Shown: in pieces, positions 40,282 to 50,555 of the stretch
Layout: each line of letters opens with the position of its first letter
How positions within the stretch are numbered: the first letter of the stretch is position 1
IMG/VR virus record: IMGVR_UViG_3300038825_000174
Span: 1-56,241 of that record
DNA: 56,241 nt
Strand: one strand, 5' to 3'
DNA from: a virus
Program-made: the position numbers and the translations under genes
Notes under the pieces: generated by a model
Told to the model about the DNA's origin: nothing
The model's input: only the letters and a program-made list of their open reading frames with translations
Database searches by the model: none

Positions 40282-42168
40282 ATGAATGATTATCAAAAAT
40301 TTATTGCAATATCTAGATATGCTAGATGGATTGATGAAGAGAACAGAAGAGAAACATGGGAAGAAACTGTACAAAGATATGTGGACTACATTACTGAGAA
40401 AGTAAAAGGACACTTACCTAAACCACAGATTATTGATGCTATAACTAACTTAGAAGTTATGCCCTCTATGAGAGCCTTGATGACAGCAGGACCTGCACTT
40501 GAGAGAGATAATACAGCAGGGTATAACTGTAGCTATCTGCCTGTCGATGATCCAAAAGCTTTTGATGAAGCCATGTATATATTATTATGTGGCACAGGTG
40601 TTGGCTTCTCTGTAGAAAGACAATATGTAAGTCAGCTACCAGAGATACCACAAAGCTTAGATCATGTTGACACTGTAATAAAAGTACAAGATAGCAAAGA
40701 AGGATGGGCAAGAGCCTTACGTAAGCTCATAGGGCATCTATACATGGGTGAAGTTCCTATGTGGGACATGTCAAATGTAAGACCTGCAGGTGCTAGACTC
40801 AAAGTATTTGGTGGTAGAGCTAGTGGTCCTGCACCTCTAATTGATTTATTTAGCTTTACTGTTGCTTTGTTTCGACAGAATGCAGGTCGTAAGCTATCTA
40901 GCTACGATTGTCATAATCTTATGTGTAAGGTTGGGGAAGTTGTAGTCTCTGGTGGTGTACGTAGATCAGCCATGATTAGTTTATCTAACCTATCTGATGG
41001 ACGCATGAGACATGCCAAGTCTGGCAAGTGGTGGGAGACAGCACCACAGATGGCTCTATCAAACAACTCTGTTGTCTACACTGACAAGCCTGATGGAGAA
41101 ACTTTCTTACGTGAGTGGACATCTCTTGTTGAATCTAAGTCAGGTGAACGTGGTATATTTAATAGAATATCTGCAAAGGAACAGGCAAAGAAGTTTGGCA
41201 GAAGAGATGCCGATCATGAGTTCGGTTGTAATCCTTGCAGTGAGATCATACTCAGACCCTATCAGTTCTGCAATCTTACAGAGGTTGTAATACGAGAGAA
41301 AGATAAGTTTGATGATTTGAAGAGAAAGGTTATGCTTGCCACTATACTTGGCACAGCACAGGCTACACTCACTAAGTTCCCATACTTGCGAAAGATATGG
41401 CAGAAGAATACTGAAGAGGAAAGACTCTTGGGAGTTAGCCTTACAGGTATTATGGATAATGAATTAACGAATGGAAAGAAACATGGACTTGAAAAAACCC
41501 TTGAAGCACTCAGAGAAATCGCAGTTGAAACAAACAAAGAATGGTCAGCAATCTTTGGAATCCCACAAAGCACAGCAATCACCTGCGTCAAACCCAGTGG
41601 CACAGTATCACAGCTTGTGGACTCAAGCAGTGGTATCCACCCTCGTCATAGCAGTTATTATATTAGGACTGTCAGGGGGGATAATAAAGATCCTCTTACT
41701 AACTTCATGAAGGATAGTGGTATACCAAGTGAAGCTGACTTCATGAAACCTGATACACAAACTGTATTTAGTTTTCCTATGAAGTCACCTAAGAAATCTG
41801 TAGTGAGAAACGACATGACAGCTATCGAACAGCTAGAGATGTGGCTTCTCTATCAGAGACATTGGTGTGAGCATAAGCCTTCTGTTACTGTGTCAGTGCG
41901 TGATGAAGAGTGGATGGAAGTAGGTGCATTTGTATTCAAACACTTTGACGAGATGTCAGGTGTTTCTTTCTTACCACACTCCGATCATACTTATCAACAA
42001 GCACCCTATCAGGACTGTACAGAAGCTGTATACAATGATTTTAGCAGTAAGTTCACTCATATTGATTGGAATAAGTTTACGGATTATGAAAAAGAGGATA
42101 ACACTAATTCTTCTCAGACCTTTGCCTGTTCTGGTGACAGTTGTGAGATAGTGGACATAGGAGCTTAG
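40282..42168 (+). CDS. nrdJ: Class II (B12-dependent) ribonucleotide reductase
   Basis: 628 aa. Signatures: MPSMRALMTAG, CGTGVGFSVERQ, CNPCSEIIL (Asn-Cys-Glu active site), KPSGTVSQLVDSSSGIHPRH, and a C-terminal redox pair in ACSGDSCE. The monomeric RTPR-like form is common in marine podoviruses. It turns ribonucleotides into deoxyribonucleotides for replication and needs cobalamin from the host. Ribosome site GGAGG. Confidence 0.93.
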   Translation: MNDYQKFIAISRYARWIDEENRRETWEETVQRYVDYITEKVKGHLPKPQIIDAITNLEVMPSMRALMTAGPALERDNTAGYNCSYLPVDDPKAFDEAMYILLCGTGVGFSVERQYVSQLPEIPQSLDHVDTVIKVQDSKEGWARALRKLIGHLYMGEVPMWDMSNVRPAGARLKVFGGRASGPAPLIDLFSFTVALFRQNAGRKLSSYDCHNLMCKVGEVVVSGGVRRSAMISLSNLSDGRMRHAKSGKWWETAPQMALSNNSVVYTDKPDGETFLREWTSLVESKSGERGIFNRISAKEQAKKFGRRDADHEFGCNPCSEIILRPYQFCNLTEVVIREKDKFDDLKRKVMLATILGTAQATLTKFPYLRKIWQKNTEEERLLGVSLTGIMDNELTNGKKHGLEKTLEALREIAVETNKEWSAIFGIPQSTAITCVKPSGTVSQLVDSSSGIHPRHSSYYIRTVRGDNKDPLTNFMKDSGIPSEADFMKPDTQTVFSFPMKSPKKSVVRNDMTAIEQLEMWLLYQRHWCEHKPSVTVSVRDEEWMEVGAFVFKHFDEMSGVSFLPHSDHTYQQAPYQDCTEAVYNDFSSKFTHIDWNKFTDYEKEDNTNSSQTFACSGDSCEIVDIGA

Positions 42169-42169
42169 T

Positions 42170-42469
42170 ATGAGACACTTATCTAGAAAGGAAAGAGGAT
42201 TAGGTAAACATGATGCACCACTGAAGATACAGTGGATGAAAGGTTACGATGCATTTGTTTATGGAAAGATTCGCAACCCCTATAGTTCCGACACTATGTT
42301 ATATAGAGAGTGGGAACGTGGCTTTAACACAGCCTATTATGATAACATACATAGAGGACGAGATGGAATTAGAAAAAGAAGCAAAGGCTTTCATGGACAG
42401 AAGAAGCAGAGAACCCAAGACAATGTTCGAACTTCTAACAGAGATGAATTACAAACTAAAAGAGTGTGA
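42170..42469 (+). CDS. Ribosome-modulation-factor-like small protein
   Basis: 99 aa. LKIQWMKGYDAFVYGKIRNP and YREWERGFNTAYYDN follow the RMF pattern (G..A......NPY......W..G). RMF dimerises ribosomes in starving bacteria; phage copies of unknown role are known. Its last ~35 codons overlap the next ORF in another frame. Confidence 0.7.
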   Translation: MRHLSRKERGLGKHDAPLKIQWMKGYDAFVYGKIRNPYSSDTMLYREWERGFNTAYYDNIHRGRDGIRKRSKGFHGQKKQRTQDNVRTSNRDELQTKRV

Positions 42470-42539
42470 GAACGGCATTAGAGATATTAATGACTCTTTG
42501 AAAAAACTACGGAGACTCTTTCCCATAGAGAAAAAGTAG
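42363..42539 (+). CDS. Small coiled-coil protein at the end of the early arm
   Basis: 58 aa from the ATG at 42363 with GAGG ahead. MELEKEAKAFMDRRSREPKT, YKLKECENGIRDINDSLKKL. Overlaps the RMF-like gene by 107 nt and the convergent late gene by 33 nt. A start at 42249 is less likely. Confidence 0.6.
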   Translation: MELEKEAKAFMDRRSREPKTMFELLTEMNYKLKECENGIRDINDSLKKLRRLFPIEKK

Positions 42540-42541
42540 TT
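42505..42541 (-). terminator. Terminator of the late arm at the convergent junction
   Basis: On the minus strand AACTAC (42541-42536) pairs with GTAGTT (42510-42505), with an inner CTCT/AGAG pairing, and is followed by a run of T (read as TTTTTT from about 42506). It overlaps the stop codon of the 1368-aa gene. The plus strand lacks a T-run, so it acts mainly on the late transcript. Confidence 0.5.
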
Positions 42542-45500
42542 GTAAATCTTGTAGCTTTAGATTCTTCAAAGCTTGCTCTTTGTCATCTGCACTTAAATCC
42601 TCAAACTCAGGTAAAGCTCTCTCTAGATATTCACTTGTGAAATCAAAGGGAGATCTTTCCTCTTCTTCCACAAATCTAAACCATCCCTTTGACCTCTGGT
42701 TCTTTGATAGTCTTCTGTAGTCAGTCATAGACTGATACTCTAATACCTTTTGTGGATCATCTAGTGCCACAAGACTATCAGTTGGATTTCTAAAAAGATC
42801 TATCTGATCTTTAATATATTTCTTCACATTATCTTTTATATACTTTTCTTTGCTGATACCTGTGTCTATCAGCCCAAGTATTCTACCACCACCTATCTGA
42901 GATAACTCTCTCTGGTTAGCATCATACATGCTACCCCATAATGCTTCTAGTTCAGTGGCTTCTTCTACTATGGATGGTAGGTTCTCCCTGATTGACTTGT
43001 TCTCAAAGTTTCTTACGGTTGGTATTCTAGATCTACTACTCACATCCCACTTATCAAATCCCAAAGACTTTAATTTTTTACCCTCTTCACTATCAGCAGT
43101 GTACATGTTAAGACCCAGTGCAACCTTGGCTAGTGGTGCAACACGTCTTCTTTCTTCTTGGAAAGGATCTTCTTTTTTAGGCAATGCACTCTCATCTACC
43201 ACTGCTCCAAAAGGATCATACTTTCTAAATGGCTTAACAAAGCCCTCTATGAATGCATCTGTACCACTCACAATCTCAGGATCTTTGGCTGTTTCTTTGT
43301 ATGCAAGCCCTCTCATGCCTAATGCTCTTTGTGTATCTAGCACCTGATTCAAAGGCACAGCAAATGTAGATAAGTAATCTCCTAATATCTGTCCTGAGTT
43401 TCTTCCCCACCATTCATCATTGGTCAAGTCCTGCTCATTGAACAAAGATGCAGCTTCATCTACTAGATTACCTGCCACACCAGTTCTGAAGCTAGTTCCT
43501 AGGAATGTCTCAGCCCACTCTCTTCTATCAAATGTCTGAAAGAATGCTTCTTTACCACCAGATAGCCAATCAGTCTGCTCAGAAGCTCTATAGTATTCAT
43601 TTAATATCTTGCCCAAGAAGAAGAACTGTCTAAGAGGAAATAGTGGTGTTACATCCAGAACTGTACCATCACCTACAGGTACAAGTTTATAGTCCTCTCC
43701 TTGTTGGTCAGTTTCCTGTAGCATCATAGATGCAGCCATGACACCCAATGCACCTGTTGTGTTACGTGCTATCATACGATGCTCTCTTGCTGTTAGACCA
43801 TCTCCAAATCTCTTTGCTCCATATCCTGTAAGACCGTATATTCTTCTTGTTAATGGCATGAAAGCACCTACAGAGTTCTCAGCCATTAGTTCCATGCTCT
43901 TTGCCATAAATCTAGGGAACGGTATGATTACTGTAAGATTGTTTTTTGTTATAAAGTTAGCAAAGGCTTTACCAAATGGTGACTCAGGTGGGTTAGCATA
44001 AGTTAAATCTAAGGCTCTTTCGGTGGCTTCTGCAAATATCTCTGTTGCTGTTACACCTAATTGATCTTTGCCATCTACCACCTTAAAAGTAGGATTAAGA
44101 TCTCTAGCATCATTCATTAGATCATCTAGTCTGCCACTGTTTAGTACCTCTATTAGATCTATATCCCACTTCTGTCTGAACAGACGCTGTGCTTCACCCA
44201 TAAATATACCACGTCTTAGCATAAAGTCTTGCCAACGATTTGGTTTGTTAAGTAACTGTGTAAAATCTTCTGCCTTTGATATAAGCTTATCAAAAGTAGT
44301 ATCACTACCTCTACCTGTGGCTAGTTGTATCTCGTTAATTGTGTTAAACATTCTGTCAGAAAAATCTTGTAGCTTTGGGTGGGCTACCAGATCAGGATTA
44401 TCAGGATCACCTAATAAAATATCTGTAAATTCTTTTGCTGTCTTTCTGTCAGAGTATATGTATCGCATACCTGCAAAGCTATCAGTCCATGTAGTTTTCT
44501 TTATCAATCTATTCTTACCACTAAAGAAGTTACCATTGGCTATATCCATAGTGGCTGTTTCTATTATATTATTTAATGCTTCTACAGGAGTACGGAGTAG
44601 ACCTGACTCTAAGTTTCTGGCAGCAGTTGCTATCTGAGACACAAGAAGACCACGTCTTACATTCTCTACTCTTCTAAACCACTGAGCAGTTCTGTTCTGA
44701 TTCCTTAACATTTCATCTAACTCGTCTTGTTGCTTCTGACTCTTGGGCTTTACTCTCTTGGCTAACTGTGAATACTTATTTAGTATCTTACCTGCCTGAC
44801 TTGCAGAGCCTAGGTGCATGAGAGTGAAGTCTTCAAAGGACATACCTGCCTTATCTAGTGCATCAAACAAAGGATGATCTCCACGCAGTGTCAAGTCTCC
44901 TCTAGTGACAGAGTCAAATATGTTTTCCATAACTGACTTCTTTACTGTCACTCTTCTCTTCTTACCAGTTTTCTGATCTCTTATAGTTATCTTCTTTTTG
45001 TCTTTCCACATACTAGGATTGGCATCTCTTAGTTCTTTAGCCACGACTGTGAGAGCTTCAATGTTTTCAACCTTTAAAACTCTATCAAACAATTCGTTTA
45101 TATCATACTTGTCCTCTACCCCCTTTTCTATGTATATACTTTGGGGCATCCTTGGGTCTTGTCTGGTTGCTAACTTACTGTTTGCAGTGTCAACTTCATC
45201 TATCTTTTGTACAGATAAATTCTTTGCAGCTTCTAGCTTTGTTGGGTCTAGTATTCTCTTGCCACCCTTGACTGTGGTTATTGTTATATACCCACTATCT
45301 CCCCTGATAAAGTCTTTGTTTATGCCTAAATTATCTTCAAACTCTTCTACCAGTTCGTTGTGTATCTTTACCTCTGACTTTACAACCTCTTTGTTTTCTT
45401 TTATTTTCTTTTGCTTTACCTCTGTCTGCTTTGCCTTTATTTTCTGCACATTTTCACTAATCTTCTTTGCTTTCTTTACAGTTTCTTTTCCAACTTTTGC

Positions 45501-46613
45501 ATTATTTATTATCTCTTCAACTTCTGCCCCATCTTCTGCTATAATTTTACCATTATTATCTATACGTTCCATAGTTTCATCAGATACTTTGCCTGTTTTC
45601 TTCTGCTCTAGTTTAGCATCTTCTATGGCTATCTTTTTATCTTTTACTGCACCAAATACTTTGGCTATTTTATCTCCTGCATAGGTTAATGGGACTCCAA
45701 ATACTATACCCTCTCCTGCCCCTTTGAGTCTTTTTACAGCCAAGCTGTCATCATCCTGTCTTGCTATGTACTCTGACATATTGGTGTCAAATACACCATC
45801 CAAAAATGATACACCTAAGTCTGTCATTAATGTTTCTTCTGGATCAAAAAATGCTGCACCCACTATGGCTTCTTTTAAAAATAGGTTTTTGTACCCATGA
45901 TTACCAAGCTTTGTTAGTTTGCCTGTGATTCCATACCCTGTAGCAAACTGTGTAATTCCCTCAGTTAATCCACCTAAAACAGATTCTGTTTCTGCAGTTT
46001 CAAATCCTAAGGCTGTAACAGCATTGTCTCTAAGCTCATCAATTTTATTTGATGTCTTATATAATAGAGGTGCATTCTTTATCTCCTCACCATACTGTTG
46101 TTTTAGTTGTTTATATTCGCTAGGAGATATATAATCTGGTATTTGAAACAAGTCCATAAGGTCAAAGCCCTTTTTGCCCTTATCTTCAAAATTTAGTGTC
46201 CCTAAATATTCATAAGATGCTTTGTCTATATCACCTATTGTTTGAGCTAGTTCTGCCACAGCACTAGGTACACCTCTTATACCACCTTTTATCATATCTC
46301 CAACATAATCAGTAAAGCCCCACTCCTCATCTTCAGGAGCAAGCTCTGTCTTCTGTTCTGTTGTAGTTTTTGTGGGATCTATTTGGGCATGATCACCCAT
46401 AGTGTCTTGTGGAGTTACACTCGTATCATTGAGGTCATTTCCAGTAGACTCTCCTTCTAGTATACTAGCTATATATTCATCATTACTTTGCCTTTTTGTA
46501 GGTTGTAATTGTCTAGGTAATTCTGGTTGTTGCTCTGAATCCTGTGACTGAGAAACATCACCACCTAGCATACTCGCTATGTAGTCATCATTTTGTTGTT
46601 GTTGTGGGTTCAT
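42507..46613 (-). CDS. Large internal virion (ejection) protein
   Basis: 1368 aa, last gene of the late arm. The N-terminal 80 residues contain a NDDYIASMLGG / NDEYIASILEG duplicate. Hydrophobic Gly-rich segments at ~95-130 and ~215-320 (GGLTEGITQFATGYGITG) and a long basic coiled coil (~340-420) follow. The C-terminal half is helical. This fits a T7 gp16-like internal core protein that forms part of the DNA ejection channel. No transglycosylase motif seen. Confidence 0.75.
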   Translation of the reverse strand: MNPQQQQNDDYIASMLGGDVSQSQDSEQQPELPRQLQPTKRQSNDEYIASILEGESTGNDLNDTSVTPQDTMGDHAQIDPTKTTTEQKTELAPEDEEWGFTDYVGDMIKGGIRGVPSAVAELAQTIGDIDKASYEYLGTLNFEDKGKKGFDLMDLFQIPDYISPSEYKQLKQQYGEEIKNAPLLYKTSNKIDELRDNAVTALGFETAETESVLGGLTEGITQFATGYGITGKLTKLGNHGYKNLFLKEAIVGAAFFDPEETLMTDLGVSFLDGVFDTNMSEYIARQDDDSLAVKRLKGAGEGIVFGVPLTYAGDKIAKVFGAVKDKKIAIEDAKLEQKKTGKVSDETMERIDNNGKIIAEDGAEVEEIINNAKVGKETVKKAKKISENVQKIKAKQTEVKQKKIKENKEVVKSEVKIHNELVEEFEDNLGINKDFIRGDSGYITITTVKGGKRILDPTKLEAAKNLSVQKIDEVDTANSKLATRQDPRMPQSIYIEKGVEDKYDINELFDRVLKVENIEALTVVAKELRDANPSMWKDKKKITIRDQKTGKKRRVTVKKSVMENIFDSVTRGDLTLRGDHPLFDALDKAGMSFEDFTLMHLGSASQAGKILNKYSQLAKRVKPKSQKQQDELDEMLRNQNRTAQWFRRVENVRRGLLVSQIATAARNLESGLLRTPVEALNNIIETATMDIANGNFFSGKNRLIKKTTWTDSFAGMRYIYSDRKTAKEFTDILLGDPDNPDLVAHPKLQDFSDRMFNTINEIQLATGRGSDTTFDKLISKAEDFTQLLNKPNRWQDFMLRRGIFMGEAQRLFRQKWDIDLIEVLNSGRLDDLMNDARDLNPTFKVVDGKDQLGVTATEIFAEATERALDLTYANPPESPFGKAFANFITKNNLTVIIPFPRFMAKSMELMAENSVGAFMPLTRRIYGLTGYGAKRFGDGLTAREHRMIARNTTGALGVMAASMMLQETDQQGEDYKLVPVGDGTVLDVTPLFPLRQFFFLGKILNEYYRASEQTDWLSGGKEAFFQTFDRREWAETFLGTSFRTGVAGNLVDEAASLFNEQDLTNDEWWGRNSGQILGDYLSTFAVPLNQVLDTQRALGMRGLAYKETAKDPEIVSGTDAFIEGFVKPFRKYDPFGAVVDESALPKKEDPFQEERRRVAPLAKVALGLNMYTADSEEGKKLKSLGFDKWDVSSRSRIPTVRNFENKSIRENLPSIVEEATELEALWGSMYDANQRELSQIGGGRILGLIDTGISKEKYIKDNVKKYIKDQIDLFRNPTDSLVALDDPQKVLEYQSMTDYRRLSKNQRSKGWFRFVEEEERSPFDFTSEYLERALPEFEDLSADDKEQALKNLKLQDLQLLFLYGKESP

Positions 46614-47836
46614 TGTTGTGGATTATATGTATCTAATGGATTTTCAGGAATGAATAATTGTATGCCTGTAGGATTTGCCTGAGTAGGCTCTGCAAAACCT
46701 CTAAATATTTCATACTTAGCCTGACCATTAACTATGTGCTTTACGACATCTCCTGCTTTTAGTGTTCTTTTGTCAACATCAGACATTACACGTAAATTTA
46801 TTAATTTTGGTTTGTTTACTTTTGTAGGATTACGATCTCTTTCTGCACCTTGTTTTATTCTTTGAAAATATTCTAAATTATATTCGTTTATTAATTGTGT
46901 ATTAGCATTCACAATAAGTTCATTCATGAAGGCTGCACTACCACCACTAATTGCATTTGGATTTTCAGGACTATATGCCTGTATTTCATTTTTCATGCTG
47001 TCTATACTTGTTAGGTAGGCTTCAAATGCTCTACCATAATTACCTGTAAATTTTTTCTGGACTCTGCCTAAATTATCACTAACTATAAGCTCTCCAAATG
47101 CACCTTTCTTAGCATCTTTTACTTTACGTAGTGCTAGAGACATATATCCTGATGCTAACAAACCTGTATTACCTGTTGTCTGTTCCATCTCAACATACTT
47201 CTTTGTTAGCTCTGTAATTAAATCTCTTTTCTGATTTACTAACTTCTGATTTTGTTCTACATTTGTACCTTTATCTATCAGTTGTTCAAGACGATATATT
47301 GAGTTATATTGATTCTCTATTTGCTTCTTAAATCCAACAGGATCACCTATAGATTCTAGTGCTTTAAGTTGGTCAGATATCTCTGTTCTGTATGGATTCT
47401 TATATACCTTGCCCTCTAGTCTTGCATCCAATAAGTTACTCTGAACATAGTTTACAGCACCACCCTCTATATCTTCTGGACTAAAGTTCTGTCCAAAGGT
47501 AACATTTAGTGAAGAGCCAAAGTCTATATCGTTGTCATTAGCAATTTGTTTAAGATTTCGTAGCCTTTCTACATTAGCCATGCCACCTGACATGTTTGCA
47601 GCTATTTGATTTTCATCTAGACCTAAAGCTGATAAAGCTTCTTGCACTTCTACAAGTTTATCTAACTGATCAAATCTTCTTCTTTTATACAATAAATCTA
47701 CTGCATGTTGTCTACCTGCTGCAGCTTCTGCAGATCTGGCTGCCCTGTCTCTTTCTCTCTGCTCTCTATCTAGACCCTCCTGTATGGTCTTAGATGCACC
47801 ACCTGCAGCTAATCCTAACGCTGTTAAAAACTTCAT
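46610..47836 (-). CDS. Internal virion protein, helical
   Basis: 408 aa. The Gly/Ala-rich N-terminus (LTALGLAAGGASKTIQEGL) is followed by a charged coiled coil (REQRERDRAARSAEAAAGRQ) and further helices. Overlaps the 1368-aa gene by 4 nt. Likely partner of the internal core; family unknown. Confidence 0.7.
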   Translation of the reverse strand: MKFLTALGLAAGGASKTIQEGLDREQRERDRAARSAEAAAGRQHAVDLLYKRRRFDQLDKLVEVQEALSALGLDENQIAANMSGGMANVERLRNLKQIANDNDIDFGSSLNVTFGQNFSPEDIEGGAVNYVQSNLLDARLEGKVYKNPYRTEISDQLKALESIGDPVGFKKQIENQYNSIYRLEQLIDKGTNVEQNQKLVNQKRDLITELTKKYVEMEQTTGNTGLLASGYMSLALRKVKDAKKGAFGELIVSDNLGRVQKKFTGNYGRAFEAYLTSIDSMKNEIQAYSPENPNAISGGSAAFMNELIVNANTQLINEYNLEYFQRIKQGAERDRNPTKVNKPKLINLRVMSDVDKRTLKAGDVVKHIVNGQAKYEIFRGFAEPTQANPTGIQLFIPENPLDTYNPQQ

Positions 47837-47837
47837 C

Positions 47838-48344
47838 CTACTGTTCCCTTCTTGTCATCAAACCCATTGGTGGCTGTTCTGGTGGTTGCTCTGGCTGTGG
47901 TTGTGGAGCAGGTTCTTCTGCCCCCTTCATTGCTTTTAGCTTACCCTGCTTTCTAGCTAGTGCTATAGTTGCAGGACTAATCTCTCCAGTTTCTTCTCTC
48001 TCCATGCCACTCTTGAATGGCACTTGATTAGCTTCAGCCATGTTGGACATAAGTTCTACAAGTATAGGTATTACAAGCATACCCACATCAATACTGTGCT
48101 TACCTTCCATAACAGATGCCAGTTGCATAGTGTTGGCAAGCGTTGTCAGTGGCACACCTAATTCTATAACGGTTAATAGCTCTGGTGCAAAGTCTGGATC
48201 TTCTAGCTTTTGCACATAATATTCCATAGCTTGTTCTACTGTAGCCATTTGTGGTGGTTGTTGCCAAGGTCTACCACCTAAAGGTGCAGTCATTCCCATT
48301 CCCGGAATAGGAGCATCCATTTGTATTTGTCTATCATCAGCCAT
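47838..48344 (-). CDS. Hypothetical virion-associated protein
   Basis: 168 aa. A helical centre (MATVEQAMEYYVQKLEDPDF, PLTTLANTMQLASVMEGKHS) and a Pro/Gln-rich tail (PQPQPEQPPEQPP). Common position next to internal virion genes. No family recognised. Confidence 0.72.
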   Translation of the reverse strand: MADDRQIQMDAPIPGMGMTAPLGGRPWQQPPQMATVEQAMEYYVQKLEDPDFAPELLTVIELGVPLTTLANTMQLASVMEGKHSIDVGMLVIPILVELMSNMAEANQVPFKSGMEREETGEISPATIALARKQGKLKAMKGAEEPAPQPQPEQPPEQPPMGLMTRREQ

Positions 48345-48561
48345 CTTGCTTATACTTCTCTCTTATTCTTCTAATAGCCTGTACATAAGACGCAACTTTA
48401 TCCATAACGTCTTGTTTTGCTTCAGGTGCTGTTGGTGTTTGTTTACTAACTAATCCTCTGGTAGCTTTTGACTCTAGCTCCATAGGTTTTTGCCTATTGA
48501 TTATTGCTTCCAAGTTTAAGCAAGCATCTACGGCAGGGTTTGTTGGGCTGTATCTGCTCAT
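48337..48561 (-). CDS. Small helical hypothetical protein
   Basis: 74 aa, NPAVDACLNLEAIINRQKPM, VMDKVASYVQAIRRIREKYK. Overlaps both neighbours by 4-8 nt. Possibly an internal-core accessory. Confidence 0.7.
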   Translation of the reverse strand: MSRYSPTNPAVDACLNLEAIINRQKPMELESKATRGLVSKQTPTAPEAKQDVMDKVASYVQAIRRIREKYKQDG

Positions 48562-50555
48562 ATTGGTAATAACTTTCCTAATATGCTGTCAGATCCTGCA
48601 GTCAGGAATGTACCTATTAGACTACCAAAACCTACAGCACTATCATAATCTGCTTTCATCTCTGTCAACTCCTTAGATGTTTCAGATTGTAGCTGTGCTA
48701 TTGCCATCTGCACAATTCTCTGTCTTTCATTCTCAGAACTTTCCCATGACATTTCCATAACGTCATTGTAATAGTTCCACAAGTTATTGTATGCACTGTT
48801 TGACATGTTGAGTAATGCAGTAGCATTAAGTTCATTAGCTCTGTTAATAGCTGTAGTATCAGCAGTAGCTATCTCTCTTCTCCACTGTGCATTGTTCTGA
48901 TCTATAATTAACCTGTTCTTTGAATTAAACTGATCACGCTGATTCTGCATCTCTTTATTAAACTTCTCCATTGCATTCTTCTCACCTGCATTAAACTGCT
49001 TGTGAGCATTTTGTTGGGCAGCATTGAACTGAGATGTTTGAGTTCTTAGATTTGCAAAGAACTGATCTACCTGATTCTGACTAGTAGCATTAAATTGTTT
49101 TGCTGCATTTTCTGCAGCTTGATCATTAAACAGAGCAGTCTGCATTGACTGAGCCTTGAATAACTCTGTCTGTTGTTTATTAGAGAGGTTAGCCATATCT
49201 AATTGCAAGAAGTTTTGTGCATTCATAACCTGTGCTTGTTGTCTATTGTTTAAATTAGCCATATCCATGTTAGCTAATGCACTTGCTTCTGTCATTATAA
49301 GAGCTTGTCTATTGCTTAGATTAGCAAGCTCCATAGTGTTTACAGCCCTACTATTCTCTAATATGACTTGTTGCTCTGCATTAAAGTTCATGTTAGCTAT
49401 GTCACTAACTTTTGCAGCATTCATAACCTTGGCTTGAAATGCTTGGTCAAACTCCATGCCCATAAATTCAGCACGTTGTTGGGCAGCAAGCATGGCACGT
49501 TGTTGTCTGTTGGATAAGTTTTGTGCTTCAAAGGAAGCTATAGTTTTTGCATCGGCTGATGCAATAGGTAGGGCAGACTCTAGGGCTGCCTGAACCATAG
49601 CCTGTCCTGCAATACTAGATGCTCCCATACCTCGTTGAGCCATTGCAGCTTGAACACCTCGTAATGCTCCTGCCGCCCATGCAGGTGGGTTCTTTGCATC
49701 AAAGTCTGCTGTAAGGTTGGCTAGTTGTCCTTGTACGGTAGCTTTCTCTGATGGTGTGGCAGTAGCTGCCTGTACTTCTTCTGTAAACTTAGATGCTTTC
49801 TCTGCATTAGCTACAGGGTCTACTTTTTCACCTATCTCAAGCTCTCTCTTTGCAGGGCTGTTTATTATATGTGCCTTACCTTCAGCAGCTTCTAGACTGC
49901 CAACTAAAGATTCAGTAGCTTCTTGTGCAGTTACCTTTGCTCTTACATCATCTGGATTTGTTTGGGCAGCTTCTAGTGCTTTGTTTACACTGTCTACCTG
50001 TGTAGCCTTTTGATCTGCATCATAGGTTCTTGCTTCAGCTTCCTTTGTTGGAAAAGGAAAAAATCCTGATCTAAATTCTGCTGATTCTGCTGACATTGGT
50101 CCTGTGGAAAGTGGTCTAGCATAAAAGTCATATTTAGGATTAGGATTAAAGGCTGTAGCTGTAGAAGCAAATGTAGGTGTAGTAGCTGTGCCTGTAGGTG
50201 TAGTGCCTAGCTTGGATGCCCTAGGATCTATGTCTTGATCTGGAGATGTAGGCACACCAAATGGATTTACCATAGCACCTTTTGGCATCTTAGGATCTGT
50301 GACTCGTTTAGCTGTTACGTCTGTAATAGTAGTTTTCTTTGGTTTTTCAGGTGTAGTATCTCCACCCTCTTGCATCTTCTTTACATAACCACCCTCTACC
50401 ATCTTACGTGCCATGTCCTGATAACGCATCATTTCTGATTGTCTATCTGGATTGTCTTCTAAGAACTTTTGAAAGTCTTTTATATTGCCTTGAAACCCCA
50501 TAGCATTGGCTATCTTTTCCATGCCAGAGGGTTTAAATCCTTGAAATGTATTCAT
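48558..50555 (-). CDS. Internal virion protein with ~22-residue Asn/Gln helical repeats
   Basis: 665 aa. Residues ~320-460 contain at least five related units beginning with NLSNRQQ, NFNAEQQ, NLSNRQA, NLNNRQQ and NLSNKQQ. Then follows a Phe-Asn-Ala-rich stretch (QFNATSQNQ, QFNAAQQNA, QFNAGEKNA). The N-terminus holds a GGYVKKMQEGGD segment like the 1320-aa protein. Repeats of this kind are common in marine phage internal proteins. Likely part of the ejected core. Confidence 0.78.
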   Translation of the reverse strand: MNTFQGFKPSGMEKIANAMGFQGNIKDFQKFLEDNPDRQSEMMRYQDMARKMVEGGYVKKMQEGGDTTPEKPKKTTITDVTAKRVTDPKMPKGAMVNPFGVPTSPDQDIDPRASKLGTTPTGTATTPTFASTATAFNPNPKYDFYARPLSTGPMSAESAEFRSGFFPFPTKEAEARTYDADQKATQVDSVNKALEAAQTNPDDVRAKVTAQEATESLVGSLEAAEGKAHIINSPAKRELEIGEKVDPVANAEKASKFTEEVQAATATPSEKATVQGQLANLTADFDAKNPPAWAAGALRGVQAAMAQRGMGASSIAGQAMVQAALESALPIASADAKTIASFEAQNLSNRQQRAMLAAQQRAEFMGMEFDQAFQAKVMNAAKVSDIANMNFNAEQQVILENSRAVNTMELANLSNRQALIMTEASALANMDMANLNNRQQAQVMNAQNFLQLDMANLSNKQQTELFKAQSMQTALFNDQAAENAAKQFNATSQNQVDQFFANLRTQTSQFNAAQQNAHKQFNAGEKNAMEKFNKEMQNQRDQFNSKNRLIIDQNNAQWRREIATADTTAINRANELNATALLNMSNSAYNNLWNYYNDVMEMSWESSENERQRIVQMAIAQLQSETSKELTEMKADYDSAVGFGSLIGTFLTAGSDSILGKLLPI

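Noticed and set aside
42928-45684. Plus-strand open frames up to 228 aa opposite the 1368-aa internal protein
   Set aside because: Composition is that of an antisense reading of Lys/Glu-rich coiled coil; no start signals; the minus-strand gene is continuous.
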